37,514 nt of DNA, taken from contig BFEA01000204.1 in the NCBI GenBank assembly GCA_003427395.1, forward strand, positions 1,335,547 through 1,373,060, in the 5' to 3' direction. The notes under the pieces were generated by a model, which ran no database searches, had not been told where the DNA came from, and saw only the letters and a program-made list of their open reading frames with translations. This DNA is from Chara braunii. Its lineage: Eukaryota; Streptophyta; Charophyceae; Charales; Characeae. Shown piece after piece: positions 9,230 through 18,372 of this stretch (positions are counted from its first letter, which is position 1; each line of letters opens with the position of its first letter). A program made the position numbers and the translations under genes.

Positions 9230-10060
9230 TTAGTATTGATATACTACTCACGAAGACCAATGTACATGACTGCCAACACCATCGCGGACCTCTCTTCATG
9301 TACCAGGTACGTATCGCATCACCCTCAATCAGACCTTCATTACCCCACACTCGCCTCCTTCCCTGAAGACGACTCAATCACCCCCAGTACCCCCAGGCGC
9401 CCAGCAGCCCGGCTATGGCCGCCTGCGCCCCGCTGCCCTGCAGCGCCCCACTTCACCTCTACGCGCCCCATCAGTGCCCTTGGCAGCAGCGCAGCATCAA
9501 GCGAGAGCGCAGCAGCACTTCCGCATTGCCAGCACTGGGCAGAATGCCTGGCCTGGGCTGCCTCACTGCTTTTGTGGAAGTGGCAGCCTCCTGGATGCTG
9601 CGTGTGGCCTGCCTGGAAGCTTCCAGTAGCTTCCGGTTGGGTCCCAGACCCTGCGCCCAGGCCCGAGACTACAGTTGAGGGCCTGGGCCCTTTACAGTTA
9701 GGCACGGCCTGAGTCTCTGGACTTGGGCTGTTTGCTGCATCTGTGCAGGGCTCCCAGGCAGGTGTGTCGGCACTACTGCTTTTGCCAAGGCCAAAGGCCT
9801 GCTTCCCAATGTATCGGGCCTGCTTTGTGTATGTCTGCCCAGGCGCAACTGTCAAGGCCTCGGCCAACTGTATGACGCAGAAATGTGAGGCTCACGCGTC
9901 TACCCAACCAACTGGCGTGCTGCGAGAGCCTGAATACCAACATATGGAAATGTCGAATTTTGCCTCTGACGAATATTGAGGCCCACCTTCACTTAGGGCG
10001 GGCACTTTGGCTTGCTGGGGGCCTTAGCCCAGAACAATGTGATGTCTGATAGGGCCCCTT
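9230..10060 (+). repeat. Dispersed repeat, plus-oriented copy
   Basis: This is the partner of the minus-strand block at 4609-5320 (see that entry). One frame reads RIASTGQNAWPG followed by a Gly/Ser/Leu-rich region, with several stops after it. The block ends just before an AT-rich stretch that starts a second repeat (10113-10192). Protein content is uncertain. Confidence 0.5.
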
Positions 10061-10112
10061 GAGGGCTTGTTCCTCACAAATTCAAATAAATACAAACAAA
10101 ATTACAAAAAAA

Positions 10113-10192
10113 TCGTTCGGGTTTACTATGATCTTGGAGGTTTTCTGCGAAACATCGTGACACGTCGAACGGATGTCTCCGGCAGGCATTTA
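10113..10192 (+). repeat. Direct repeat Y, copy 1
   Basis: This block, with GGGTTTACTATGATCTTGG at its start, recurs at 10966-11045 with about ten differences. Together with the repeat at 10232-10312 it suggests a tandem duplication that was later split by the element at 10324-10935. Confidence 0.85.
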
Positions 10193-10323
10193 CAAATACT
10201 AAAATAAAATATACAAATTATCGGTCTATGATTTTAGAATATACATTTTTGGATTTTAAAAATATAAAAATAGAATATAGTTCAATATACAAATTAATAC
10301 AACGAAATAATTCAAATAAATAC

Positions 10324-10935
10324 CATGGCTACAATCCGGACGTTCGGACCGCCGTCCAACCGGTCTCGATTCAGTCCGGACTCCAGACGTCCGGTCTGGA
10401 AGGTCCGGATCTGCCAAATTTTGAAAAAAAAAAATAAAAAAAAATGGTCTAGGACCGTTCCCCATTGAGGAGCCAAGCCCCCAAAACTTTTTGGGGGGGG
10501 GTTCAGGCTTTCAGGCCGGTTCATTCTTTTTTTGGGGGTCCGGACATGCTCTCTCTCTATAATAATTTATTTGATAACCCCATTTTTTTTATTATTAATA
10601 ATGCATTACCTTTTATTAGTTTTTAAAGTATTTTTTTAAGCTTTTTTATAGTTTTTGACTTTTAACTCAAGTTTGGTTAGGAATTCTGAAATGACTCTGA
10701 GGCAAAAGTGGTTTGCATTGTTATTCTGCATAACATACATTTTTTTCAGATTTTTTTATTTTTAATTTTTTTAATGGTCCGGACATTTCCGGACCTGTCC
10801 AGACATCCGGACCGTCCGGATCCCCCCATGTTCGGAGGTCCGGAAATGTTCGGAAGTCCGGAGGTCCGGAAACTACCAGACACGTGTCCGGTTCCATGTC
10901 CAGAAATGTCCTGGTCCGGGTCCGGCATAGCCATG
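10324..10935. mobile_element. Short inverted-repeat element with TCCGGA arrays (hAT-like MITE candidate)
   Basis: The ends are inverted: CATGGCTA (10324-10331) and TAGCCATG (10928-10935). The flanking 8-mers ATAAATAC and ATAAATTC agree at 7 of 8 positions, which would fit the 8-bp target duplication of the hAT superfamily. The palindromic hexamer TCCGGA occurs eleven times: three near the left end, one at 10539, seven near the right end. The AT-rich core (about 10650-10756) aligns at about 80% with the core of 19601-19931, whose terminal motifs are different. There is no transposase frame, so it would be non-autonomous. Confidence 0.65.
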
Positions 10936-10965
10936 ATAAATTCATAAAATTTACAAAAAACCTGT

Positions 10966-11045
10966 TCGGGTTTACTATGATCTTGGAGGTTTTCTGCGAA
11001 ACATCATGACATGTCGAACGACTGTCTCTGACGGGCGTTTACATA
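10966..11045 (+). repeat. Direct repeat Y, copy 2
   Basis: Second copy of the block at 10113-10192, in the same orientation, on the other side of the TCCGGA element. Confidence 0.85.
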
Positions 11046-11287
11046 ACGCACGGTCACTTGCATACCTCCTTGGGCTGGTGCAGGTAAGCTATTACAGACG
11101 CTGCCTGCGCACCACCCAAGATTTCGTCCATGGTGTTCTGTGTTGGGTCTGGACTATGATTGGTTTGCTTGTCGTTCTTCGTCCATGGTTGTTCTGATAA
11201 TTGTGCAGTTGTTCACTATCTCGTACAGCGCATCAACCAGACTAGTTGTCACCGTAGCTCTGTAGGTAGATCTCATCTCCACAACAG

Positions 11288-11706
11288 GTGTCAAAAAGTT
11301 TGCAAGCAGCAGGCGGTTCCGAGGCAGCAACCGCCTCAATGCGCTTGACCAGTTGGAGGCTAAACAGGAGGCCTGTGCAGATGAACCCACTCTTGGTGAC
11401 AACCAAGAACAAGACGCTAATACAACTGGTTCCTCTTGAGTTTGAGATTAATAACGAAGAGGAAAATTTTAATGCCTTTAAAAAAACTGCCAATATAAAG
11501 GGATCAAACCGAAACTCAAGGAATAATGTTGTTCCACTCCCCAAGGGAGCCAAAATTTCAGTCAAACCAGTGGATGGTGCAAGCAAACCTTGGTTGGAAC
11601 TCCGGGTCAGTGAAAATGATTGAAGGCTAGGATCAGGAAGGAGGTTTGCCTGCATTGCCAGAAACAGAATCATGAAGTCCAATATTATTATAGGCTGCCG
11701 GGAAAC
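11288..11706 (+). pseudogene. Gag C-terminal part with degenerate zinc knuckle
   Basis: A first frame (11288-11623) reads a charged Asn/Lys-rich segment (FEINNEEENFNAFKKTA) of the kind found before the nucleocapsid. After a frame change, 11647-11688 reads CLHCQKQNH followed by EVQYYYR. This is a CCHC knuckle (C-x2-C-x4-H-x4-C) in which the last cysteine has become tyrosine. The nucleocapsid would bind the genomic RNA. The N-terminal Gag is absent; nothing upstream within 250 bp looks like it. Confidence 0.6.
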
Positions 11707-11723
11707 TAGAACTGGGTATAGAG

Positions 11724-12309
11724 ATGTCGTCAGCACACTCTACAACAAGGGAGACTAAACCGGTAAGTGGTAGTTCCTCTAAGGAACCTGATTCAGTTCA
11801 AGAGTCCTCTCTTGAAGCCCCATCATCTGTTGATTCCAAGGTTGATGCTTGTAATGTCCTTCATGTTGAGCCTTCAGAGGAGCTTCAGGAGATTAACTTT
11901 CACTATCACTTGGAGCATTGGGCTGAGATGAAACAGCAGCTTGCTCAAGGGACAACAAAGCTGATCTTTTTCAAACTTTGTATTAACCACAACTACCTCT
12001 GTGTCTTGGTTGATTGTAGTGCTGCTACTAATTTTCTCTCTCCACATGGATTTCGCAAGGTGGGCTTGGGAATGAAGCAAGTGGAGTTGCAGAGTCTGAC
12101 CCTTGCCGGACCAAGTAGGCAACAAAGAAGTTTGTCTCATCCACGCATGCAATCAAAGGTGTGTGCACTTTGACAACGACAAAACCGTCACGCACGCATT
12201 AAACTTTTATGTCCTCGACAAGTGCCCCTTCAATGCAATTCTTGGATTGGCCTGGTTTCAATACCAATGCAAGAGGACTGAGCGAAAGGAATCACTCTTT
12301 GTGCCTTAG
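11724..12309 (+). pseudogene. Retropepsin-like protease relic
   Basis: The frame 11724-12173 contains CVLVDCSAATNFLS, equivalent to the family's LVDSGAT-x-NF active site. The aspartate is kept but Ser-Gly has become Cys-Ser. A frame change near 12110 leads to a second frame (12103-12309) with FYVLDKCPFNAILGLAWF, the hydrophobic C-terminal lobe (ILG-x-x-WF) of Ty3/Gypsy proteases. The enzyme would cut the Gag-Pol polyprotein. With the altered active site and the frameshift it is dead. Confidence 0.75.
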
Positions 12310-12426
12310 ATGCTAAGGGGAACGAGTGTCATGTCCTCTTGGATGAGAAGCACGAATCCCCAGTGTTTTTTTCTGAATGCAATGCAATTCTGCAAGAAAT
12401 AGCTCAGGCGCTAGGAAGATGAGCAC

Positions 12427-13474
12427 ATGTACATAGCTTTTGTGCGACCTTCCAATGCGCCTTCGAGTTGTACTTTGCACGATGTGACTATTTCCATTCC
12501 TTCTACTTCTACTTCGACATCCATTTCTAGTCCAAATGATTCCAGTTCAAATTTTGTTGTCTTGGCTGCCAATTTGCAGCCTTATTTGCCTGCACCTCAT
12601 TTTGAGTCTTCGCCCCAGGGAATCCCAGCAGATATCCAAAGCCTCCTCAACCGATTCCCTGAAGTCTTGGTCGAACCATGTGGAGTTCCCGTGCGTCCAG
12701 CCCAACACAAAATCGGGTTGATAGAAGACGACATTCCTCCAAAGGTATGTGTGTATCGTATGGGACCCGGCGCGTTGGAGGAACTCCAGAAACGAATCGA
12801 TGAGATTGACAAAGGGATGATCAAGCCTAGTGAACTTGAATTTTGTACACCAGTTTTGTTTGTCCCGAAGAAAGAAGGCAAACTTTGAATGTGTATTGAT
12901 TACTGCGGTTTAAACCGCATCACAAGAAAGAATGCATATCCATTGTCAGGCATAGATGACTTGCGTGATGCTGCAAGTGGGTGCAAGGTCTTCTCCAAGA
13001 TCGATCTAAAGTCTGGCTACCACCAGATTGAAGTCAATCCTGCGAACCAGAACAAAACTGCATTCAAGACTTGCGATGGGCTATACGAATTCACCGTTAT
13101 GCCCTTCGGTTTCACGAATGCATCAGCCACCTTTCAAAGTCTCATGGACAAGGTGTTTTGCAATCAGATCAATCGGATTGTTATTGTCTACCGAGACGAC
13201 ATCCTGATCTTCAACAAATCGATGGAGGAGCACATGAGACACCTCGAGGAAGTGTTGAACATCCTCAAGAAAGGCAGCTCCATCTCAACTTAGAGAAATC
13301 CGAGTTTGGGAGGGATAGTCACCTACCTTGGGCACCGATTGTCTGTTGCAAGCCTTGAGCCCGAGGCAACCAAAGATGAGGTCATTTGCAACTGGCCTCA
13401 ACCGATGAATGTCTGTGAATTGCGTTCTTTTCTTCGTCTTGCGTCCTATTACTAGAGGTTTATTCCCATATTTT
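12427..13474 (+). pseudogene. Ty3/Gypsy reverse transcriptase relic
   Basis: The N-terminal part (12427-12888) ends with the fingers motif CTPVLFVPKKEGKL and a TGA stop. The next frame (12889-13293) has MCIDYCGLNRIT, FSKIDLKSGYHQIEV (catalytic Asp), VMPFGFTNASATFQ, and YRDD at 13189-13200 where most relatives have YLDD or YADD. A frame change near 13275 leads to the thumb (LHLNLEKSEFG, then ELRSFLRLASYY) and stops at RFIPIF near 13474. It would copy the element RNA into DNA. Order and spacing are normal for the family. It is inactive through stops and frameshifts. Confidence 0.9.
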
Positions 13475-13500
13475 ATATATTCCCCCCTTATCTAGACTAA

Positions 13501-13515
13501 TAAGTAAAAATGTAT
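13501..13515 (+). other. Shared 15-mer inside pol interruption 1
   Basis: TAAGTAAAAATGTAT lies in a ~50-bp AT-rich stretch (13475-13525) that replaces the expected end of the RT connection region. The identical 15-mer occurs at 14389-14403 at the second interruption. Confidence 0.85.
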
Positions 13516-13525
13516 CATATGCATA

Positions 13526-13940
13526 GGACGAGGCATGTGAGAATGCCTTTCAAGCCTTGAAAGAGGCCATCTTGTGCTCCACATTGCATATCCCAAACTC
13601 ACATTCGTAGTCACGACGGATGTGAGCCAATATTGGATTGGCGCAGTGTTGTAACAAGATGATGGCGATGGCTTGCGTCCGCTCGAGTACTACAACAAAC
13701 GCATGCCCAGTGCAAAGGTAGATACTTATGTGCGAGCTTTATGCTTTGCGTGAGGCACTAGACCACTGAAAGCACTATCTTTGGGGACACCACTTCGAAG
13801 TCTTCTGAGATCTCCGGACTTTGAAGTTGATCAAGGAGCAAACCTGCTGGTTGCATGAGATTGATGTTTTTGATTTTGAATCGAGGCACAAAAAGGGTTG
13901 TTACAATCGAGTTATTGATGTATTGTCTCTCCACCTGGAG
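13526..13940 (+). pseudogene. RNase H relic
   Basis: Coding resumes with DEACENAFQALKEAI, the start of the RT/RNase H connection. After several stops the sequence gives fragments equivalent to the TTDVS, LYALREALDH and KHYLWGHHFEV blocks, then KLIKEQTCWLHEIDVFDFE and NRVIDVLSLHLE (equivalent to the terminal ADALSR). Multiple frame changes occur between 13600 and 13820. RNase H would degrade the RNA strand during reverse transcription. Only homology remains. Confidence 0.75.
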
Positions 13941-13949
13941 TATATGACT

Positions 13950-14875
13950 TGGGACCTCCGAAAGAAAATGAAGGAGGAATTGGTAGAGCAAACTGCCAAG
14001 GATCCAGATTTTAGTCCAATCCTTGAGCAGCTTAAGGCTGACGCCAGCAATCAGCCTGATTTCCACGAGTGTGAGGGTCTGTTTTTACGACGCTATGGAA
14101 AAAACGATTGTTTGTGTGTACCCAACCATGAGCCTCTCCTCACTCACTTCTTGGACTTGGCTCATAGTCGGAGTGGGCACTTCGGTTTTGCAAAGACGTA
14201 TGGAAATTTGCTACAACAGTTAGATTGGCCTGGTATGAAAGGATCTGCTCACAAGTTTGTGGTTGAATGTCAAGTTTATCAACGAATCAAACCATCGAGG
14301 CAAAAGCCCATGTGGTTGCTGAAACCTCTTCCCATTCCCGATGGTCCCAGAAAGTTCGTCCCTATCGATTTCACGGACACGAGTTAGTTAAGTAAAAATG
14401 TATATTCACAAGTGATGGTGATGGTGATTATCTACCATTTTTCTAGGCTTCTGAATCTGATTCCATTCCCACCCCATGCCCCAATTGACCTTGTGATATG
14501 TGAATTCCACCAGAACGGTTCAAAAGCACATTTTACAATACGGGACCCCGAAAACCCTTGTGAGTGATCGGAACCCCCACTTCATAAGCGGTGATTGGAT
14601 GGACTTCACTTCCCGATTCCATGGTATCAAACTAAAGATGACATCCGGTCGACATCTCGAAGCCAGCAGTTTGGCTGAGGAGATCAACCAGACTGTGAAA
14701 CAGCTTCTCCGTGCCTTAATTATTCTCGACGAGGAAACATGGGATGAAGAGGTGTACGCTATGAAGGGGTTGTACAACAACTCCACCCACTCTTCCACCA
14801 GTATAGTGTCGAACAAGGTTGGAAGATCCACAACCCTCTCTCCTACTTGTTCCCTGAACAACCAGTTGGTCTAAC
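13950..14875 (+). pseudogene. Integrase N-terminal and core relic with internal gap
   Basis: The N-terminal zinc domain is recognisable as HSRSGHFGFAKTYGN...DWPGM...ECQVYQRIK; the second cysteine of the HHCC set is tyrosine. The core begins at KPLPIPDGPRKF and PIDFTDTS (first catalytic Asp) and stops at 14387. After about 110 bp of AT-rich DNA it resumes at VQKHILQYGTPKTLVSDRNP (second Asp) and AEEINQTVKQLLR (Glu position). The segment that normally follows the first Asp (VDRLTK-type) is missing. Frame 14500-14874 holds the latter half. Confidence 0.85.
14389..14403 (+). other. Shared 15-mer inside pol interruption 2
   Basis: Identical to 13501-13515. The interruption (about 14388-14446) starts GTTAAGT and ends in TTTTTCTAG, so it superficially resembles a ~60-bp spliceosomal intron, but the first interruption does not have comparable limits. 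Confidence 0.85.
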
Positions 14876-15624
14876 ACCTGGCAGGCCTGGCTACAGCGCC
14901 AAGTATGATCGCTTGCTCAAACTTGTTGTTGCAACAATGACCAAGCGACAACATGCCATGATCCATCATGCTAACAAGAAGCGCAGACCAACAACTTTTG
15001 AAGTAGGAAGTTATGTTTGGGTCAAGATGTTTGAATTTTTGGAAGACGAGGGGGTGTCACGCAAACTTCTCCCTCTCTACTACCATCCATGGGAGGTTCT
15101 GGATGTGGTTGGTGAGGATGACTTCAGTCCTTCATATGTGATTGTCGTGCCTCCCCATCTACGCACGCATCCCATCTTTCACGCGTCTAAATTGTTTATG
15201 TATTTTGATTCCAAATCCTTCGATTATCGTGAGCCTATGATCCCTCGTGCAATCAATCGCGGTCACGAGATAGATAGAATTACGAGTCATACTGGTAAGG
15301 GACGTAACAGAGTACCTGGTTCATTTCATGTATCACCCATTAGACGATCTCTAATGGATATCAAGGAAAGAGTTGCTGCAAAGTGCACCTCGTGTTGTCA
15401 AAGCATATGAGTGGAAGATAGTTTTCGATGTTGTTCCAAAAATCTCTGCAAAACTAGTGGATATCAAAGAAAGAGCTGCTGCAAAGTGCACCTCTGTTGT
15501 CAAAGCATATGAGTGGAAGATAGTTTTCGATGTTGTTCCAAAAATCTCTGCAAAACTCACTGCTACTGAATATACACGAAATCGCTTTGCTATGTCTGCT
15601 TACGATGTTTTTGTCAGGGACTAA
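14847..15624 (+). pseudogene. Integrase C-terminal region with GPY/F-type module
   Basis: The frame 14847-15410 reads KRRPTTFEVGSYVWVK, LLPLYYHPWEVLDVVG (equivalent to the GPY/F module), PPHLRTHPIFHASKL and GHEIDRI, the last in the position where the related element at 27325-27813 has a chromodomain. A 103-bp tandem duplication (15355-15559) carries one extra base in its first copy, which ends this frame at 15410; a second frame continues from the duplicate to 15624. The C-terminal module helps target-site choice. The chromodomain is no longer clear here. Confidence 0.8.
15355..15559 (+). repeat. 103-bp tandem duplication with one-base indel
   Basis: Copy 1 starts TGGATATCAAGG at 15355 and copy 2 TGGATATCAAAG at 15458. 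Copy 1 has an extra G (CCTCGTGTTGTC versus CCTCTGTTGTC). Otherwise the copies differ at about three bases, so the duplication is younger than most damage in the element. Confidence 0.93.
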
Positions 15625-15655
15625 GATCGAGTTACTCGCTCGAAGGGACCTCACT

Positions 15656-15671
15656 CTTGAGGGGGGGGTAG
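15656..15671 (+). promoter_or_regulatory. Polypurine tract
   Basis: TTGAGGGGGGGG then TAG directly precedes TGTAAGG, the expected LTR start. This tract primes plus-strand DNA synthesis in LTR retrotransposons. Confidence 0.85.
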
Positions 15672-16720
15672 TGTAAGGACTGCCCAAACATAACCTGAGA
15701 ACACAACTCAATTTTGAGGTTTGCCACTGGAATGAATGCCTTGTTGAGATTCCTGATTTTTGTTGAGTTTCCTAAGTCTATGTGTGTGCGTGCTTGCTGG
15801 TCTGTGTGCGTGCTTGCTGGTCTGTGTGCCTGCCTAAGTGTTTGTCGGACTGAGTGCGTGTGTGTGACCGCGAGGGCACTTGTTTGTTTGGGAGGCCCTG
15901 TAGGGCCGGTACTTACCTATGCAGTGGGGAAAACACTCAAGTGGCGGGAGTAGGCCTGCAGCGGGTAAAAGCACTCAAGTAGTAGGTAGGCGGGTATAGC
16001 TCAAGTAGTGGTAGATGTGTTCGGGATTGGAGGCCGAGCAGAATAAGACCGAAGTAGCTTTTTTAGATCCCCAATAGCAGTAGGCTAGGTCTAGGCGGGT
16101 ACCAGTCCAAGTAGCTTGTAGTCTAGGGCCTGTGCGAACGATATCAAAGCTTGCAATGATTTTTCCCTCCGAAAGGGAGGAGGTACCGGTTGCTTGGAGG
16201 CCGCACGGCTTGAAAGTCACTGCCCAAGGAGGTTGCTGCCTCGCTATATCTCCAGGAAGGGCAATGAGCTTTTCCTCATATGTTGCGTGCATGTTTGGGC
16301 GACACGCCGCTGGAGTGCGTGGCGCAGCAGCGCTGGTATGGAGCAGCGCTGTGGGGAAGGAGCACCTAGCTCTCCACCTTGGCTATGGTTGAGGAGCTCG
16401 AGCAGGAGGAGGAGGAAGAAGGAACTAGTGGAGGAGCGCCACGGGGACTTACCTGGCAATGGTGCTGACGTGGAGGGAGGATTGACGCCCTGTGATGATC
16501 GGCACAGTGATTATGTTAGAGGACGTCAGAAGCCCGAAGTGGAAGTGGGAGAGAGAGAGAGAAACACATGTACTATTGATTATCATTGAGACTCTCCTCC
16601 TCCTCTTCTTTGTCTTTCCTCTCTTCTTTTCCTTCTCAGGCTCTTCTTTGATGAGACAATACTCTTAAGTTGTGCATATGGTCGAGACATGGACTTGTAA
16701 TTGATGTTGGAGACTTCATG
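15672..16720 (+). repeat. 3' LTR of the Gypsy element (right end uncertain)
   Basis: It starts TGTAAGGACTGCCC right after the polypurine tract. It contains a 20-bp tandem repeat (15783-15802, 15803-15822, part of a third) and five spaced CAAGTAG-like motifs between 15934 and 16115. It must end before or at the minus-strand LINE that begins near 16734. No second copy of this LTR is in the window, so its end and age cannot be measured here. Confidence 0.65.
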
Positions 16721-16733
16721 AGGCGCGTTGGGT

Positions 16734-17532
16734 CTAGACTTCTATTGCATTTCTGACTTGCTCCTCAACGAGACTGGGTATACACATTCTTTCTTTCAGC
16801 CAGAAACCACACCCTCCCAATTTTCGCCTGAGGTCTTCATTAGACACCCAGTCCCAAGAGATATCATCTGCTATTGTAAGGATTCTTTTTTTAAACCAAG
16901 ATCTACTGAGACTCGGGGGGAGTGTCAGCTTTGATCCAATCCCCGTTTGAACCTCGAATACGAGGATTTTCAAATAGTGGTTGCATCAAGTCTTCTGCTT
17001 TTGTAACTCGGTCAACCCAAACGGCCAGCCCGAGTGATCTCCAAGGCTTCACAATGGCGCTCCAGAAGGGGGACTGGAATTGACGACGATGATAAGAGTA
17101 CAAGAGTAAGCACGTCCAAACATCCTCTTGCCTGGACAAGTGTCAGTCAGTGGCAAGAATATGCTCTGCCAGATACACGCAATGTGTCGATGTGCTGTCT
17201 ATACAAGCCTTGACCAGCCATTTCACGAGCATCACATCGTTCTGCTGTATTGGGTTCAACATCCCTAATCCACTCTCTGATCTAGGTAAGCAGAGGATTT
17301 CCCATACAACTTTGGAGAGGAATGGATCCTCATCTACCGCAAACGGTTTCCACAAGAACCGAGCGGCCCGTCTTCGGACTAAAGAATAAAAGTGTTTGCG
17401 GAAAGCCCGCATGGTCCCCACAAACCATAACAAGGCCAACAAAGAGCCATTAATGACCAACGCTCGACCAGAGAGCGAGAGGTGTGGGGCCTTGCCCCAG
17501 GTTACAAATTTTTGCATTGATTTTTGGAGCAT
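16734..17532 (-). pseudogene. LINE ORF2 post-RT region relic
   Basis: The frame 17143-17532 contains HLSLSGRALVINGSLLALLWF and RFLWKPF, the conserved 'LS..GR.lvi' region after the RT thumb. A second frame (16903-17139) gives SPFWSAIVKPW and MQPLFENPRIR...DWIKA, and a third (16734-16973) gives RSWFKKRILTIADDISWDW. Together these follow the plant LINE order but need at least two frame changes. Confidence 0.75.
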
Positions 17533-18357
17533 GAGGTCATCCTAGTCGCCCTGATAGGATCGTAATGAAATCTGGACCCCTAGGAACCGTTCAGACTATT
17601 CTTCACCGATCCTTTTCATATCCCTTCGCACCACCAAGGACAACTCGAAAGGAAGAAAGAAAATTGACTTGTGCTAGTTGACAGACGCTTCTGACAGTTG
17701 TGAATAACAGTCTAATTGTGCTTTAATCTGCCAAGTGATTGTATAGTGTTGTCGGAAACCGCGAAGAGATCATCAGACAACGCTTTGACTTCGTACGGTT
17801 TGGTCCTGCTATCAATCCACGAATCTCAAAATGAACTCTGCCATTTGGATTGCGAACAGCAAGGGGGCAACTGGCACCCCTGTCTCAATGATCGCATCAG
17901 AGCAAATGGCTTCGAGAGACGTCCGTTAATTAATACCGTTGCAGTTGACCATGTAAACATTGCAGTAACCCATTGAGAAATATTCTGACCAAATCCCATA
18001 AAATCCAGTGTCGTGAAAACGTATGATCGGTTCACCTGGTCATATGCTTTTTCTAAATCCAGTAATAACACTGCCACATTAAGAGATTCGTTGTGCACAA
18101 TTTCTAAGGTCGCGATCGTAGTTAGGATGTTTTTGAAGATAGAGCAGCCTCTGAGAAAGGTCGCTTGGTTGCTTTGAACAAGGTCAAGAAGGTATCGCCC
18201 AAGCCTTCTAGCAAGGATCTTGCCCAATAATTTATATGAAACGTTTAGGATGGATATTGGCCGCCAATTTCGAATTTTGGAACGGTCACCCTTCGTAAAC
18301 AACACAAAAATTATTCCATAACGCATGTTGGCTGCCAGCTTATCCCCTATTGGGGCC
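17533..18357 (-). pseudogene. LINE reverse transcriptase relic
   Basis: The minus-strand frame has KGDRSKIRNWRPISILN (RT fingers), LLLDLEKAYDQVNR (motif A with catalytic Asp) and SLRQGCQLPP (motif B; relatives usually read RQGCPLSP). A frameshift follows, then ALSDDLFAVSDN at about 17751-17783, motif C, with LSDD in place of YADD. RNWRPIS and EKAYD identify a non-LTR (L1-like) RT. The endonuclease and RT N-terminus are absent. It is a dead copy. Confidence 0.88.
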
Positions 18358-18372
18358 CCAAAGGTGGTTAAC

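Larger units (their letters stand above)
11288..16720 (+). mobile_element. Decayed Ty3/Gypsy LTR retrotransposon (5' end missing)
   Basis: Domains in plus-strand order are gag zinc knuckle, protease, reverse transcriptase, RNase H, integrase with GPY/F-type C-terminus, polypurine tract and 3' LTR. That order (RT before integrase) defines Ty3/Gypsy. At least ten frame breaks, several stops and two AT-rich interruptions make it inactive. No matching 5' LTR or PBS lies directly upstream; the LTR end at 5580 is of a different sequence. The right end of the 3' LTR is not resolved and is given here as approximate. Confidence 0.85.
16734..18370 (-). mobile_element. LINE fragment, 5'-truncated
   Basis: Read on the minus strand, the fragment begins inside the RT domain near 18370, passes the RT palm, the post-RT region (17143-17532) and part of the C-terminal region, and is cut at about 16734 before any zinc-binding or W..RN motif. 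Frame breaks occur near 17835, 17533, 17140 and 16920. Its missing C-terminus is the part present at 3699-4608 on the same strand. Confidence 0.8.

Noticed and set aside
14388-14446. A spliceosomal intron in the Gypsy integrase
   Set aside because: Borders are intron-like, but conserved integrase residues are missing at the join and the similar interruption at 13475-13525 has no intron limits.
5580-16720. A single nested element: 5' LTR end and PBS at 5580 with the Gypsy pol and 3' LTR at 11288-16720
   Set aside because: The sequence before 5580 does not match the LTR that starts at 15672, so the two ends do not form an LTR pair as far as I can see.
16912-16925. A polypurine tract followed by TGTCAGC, resembling an LTR start
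   Set aside because: The minus strand here codes for the LINE post-RT region on both sides, so the purine run is part of LINE coding sequence.
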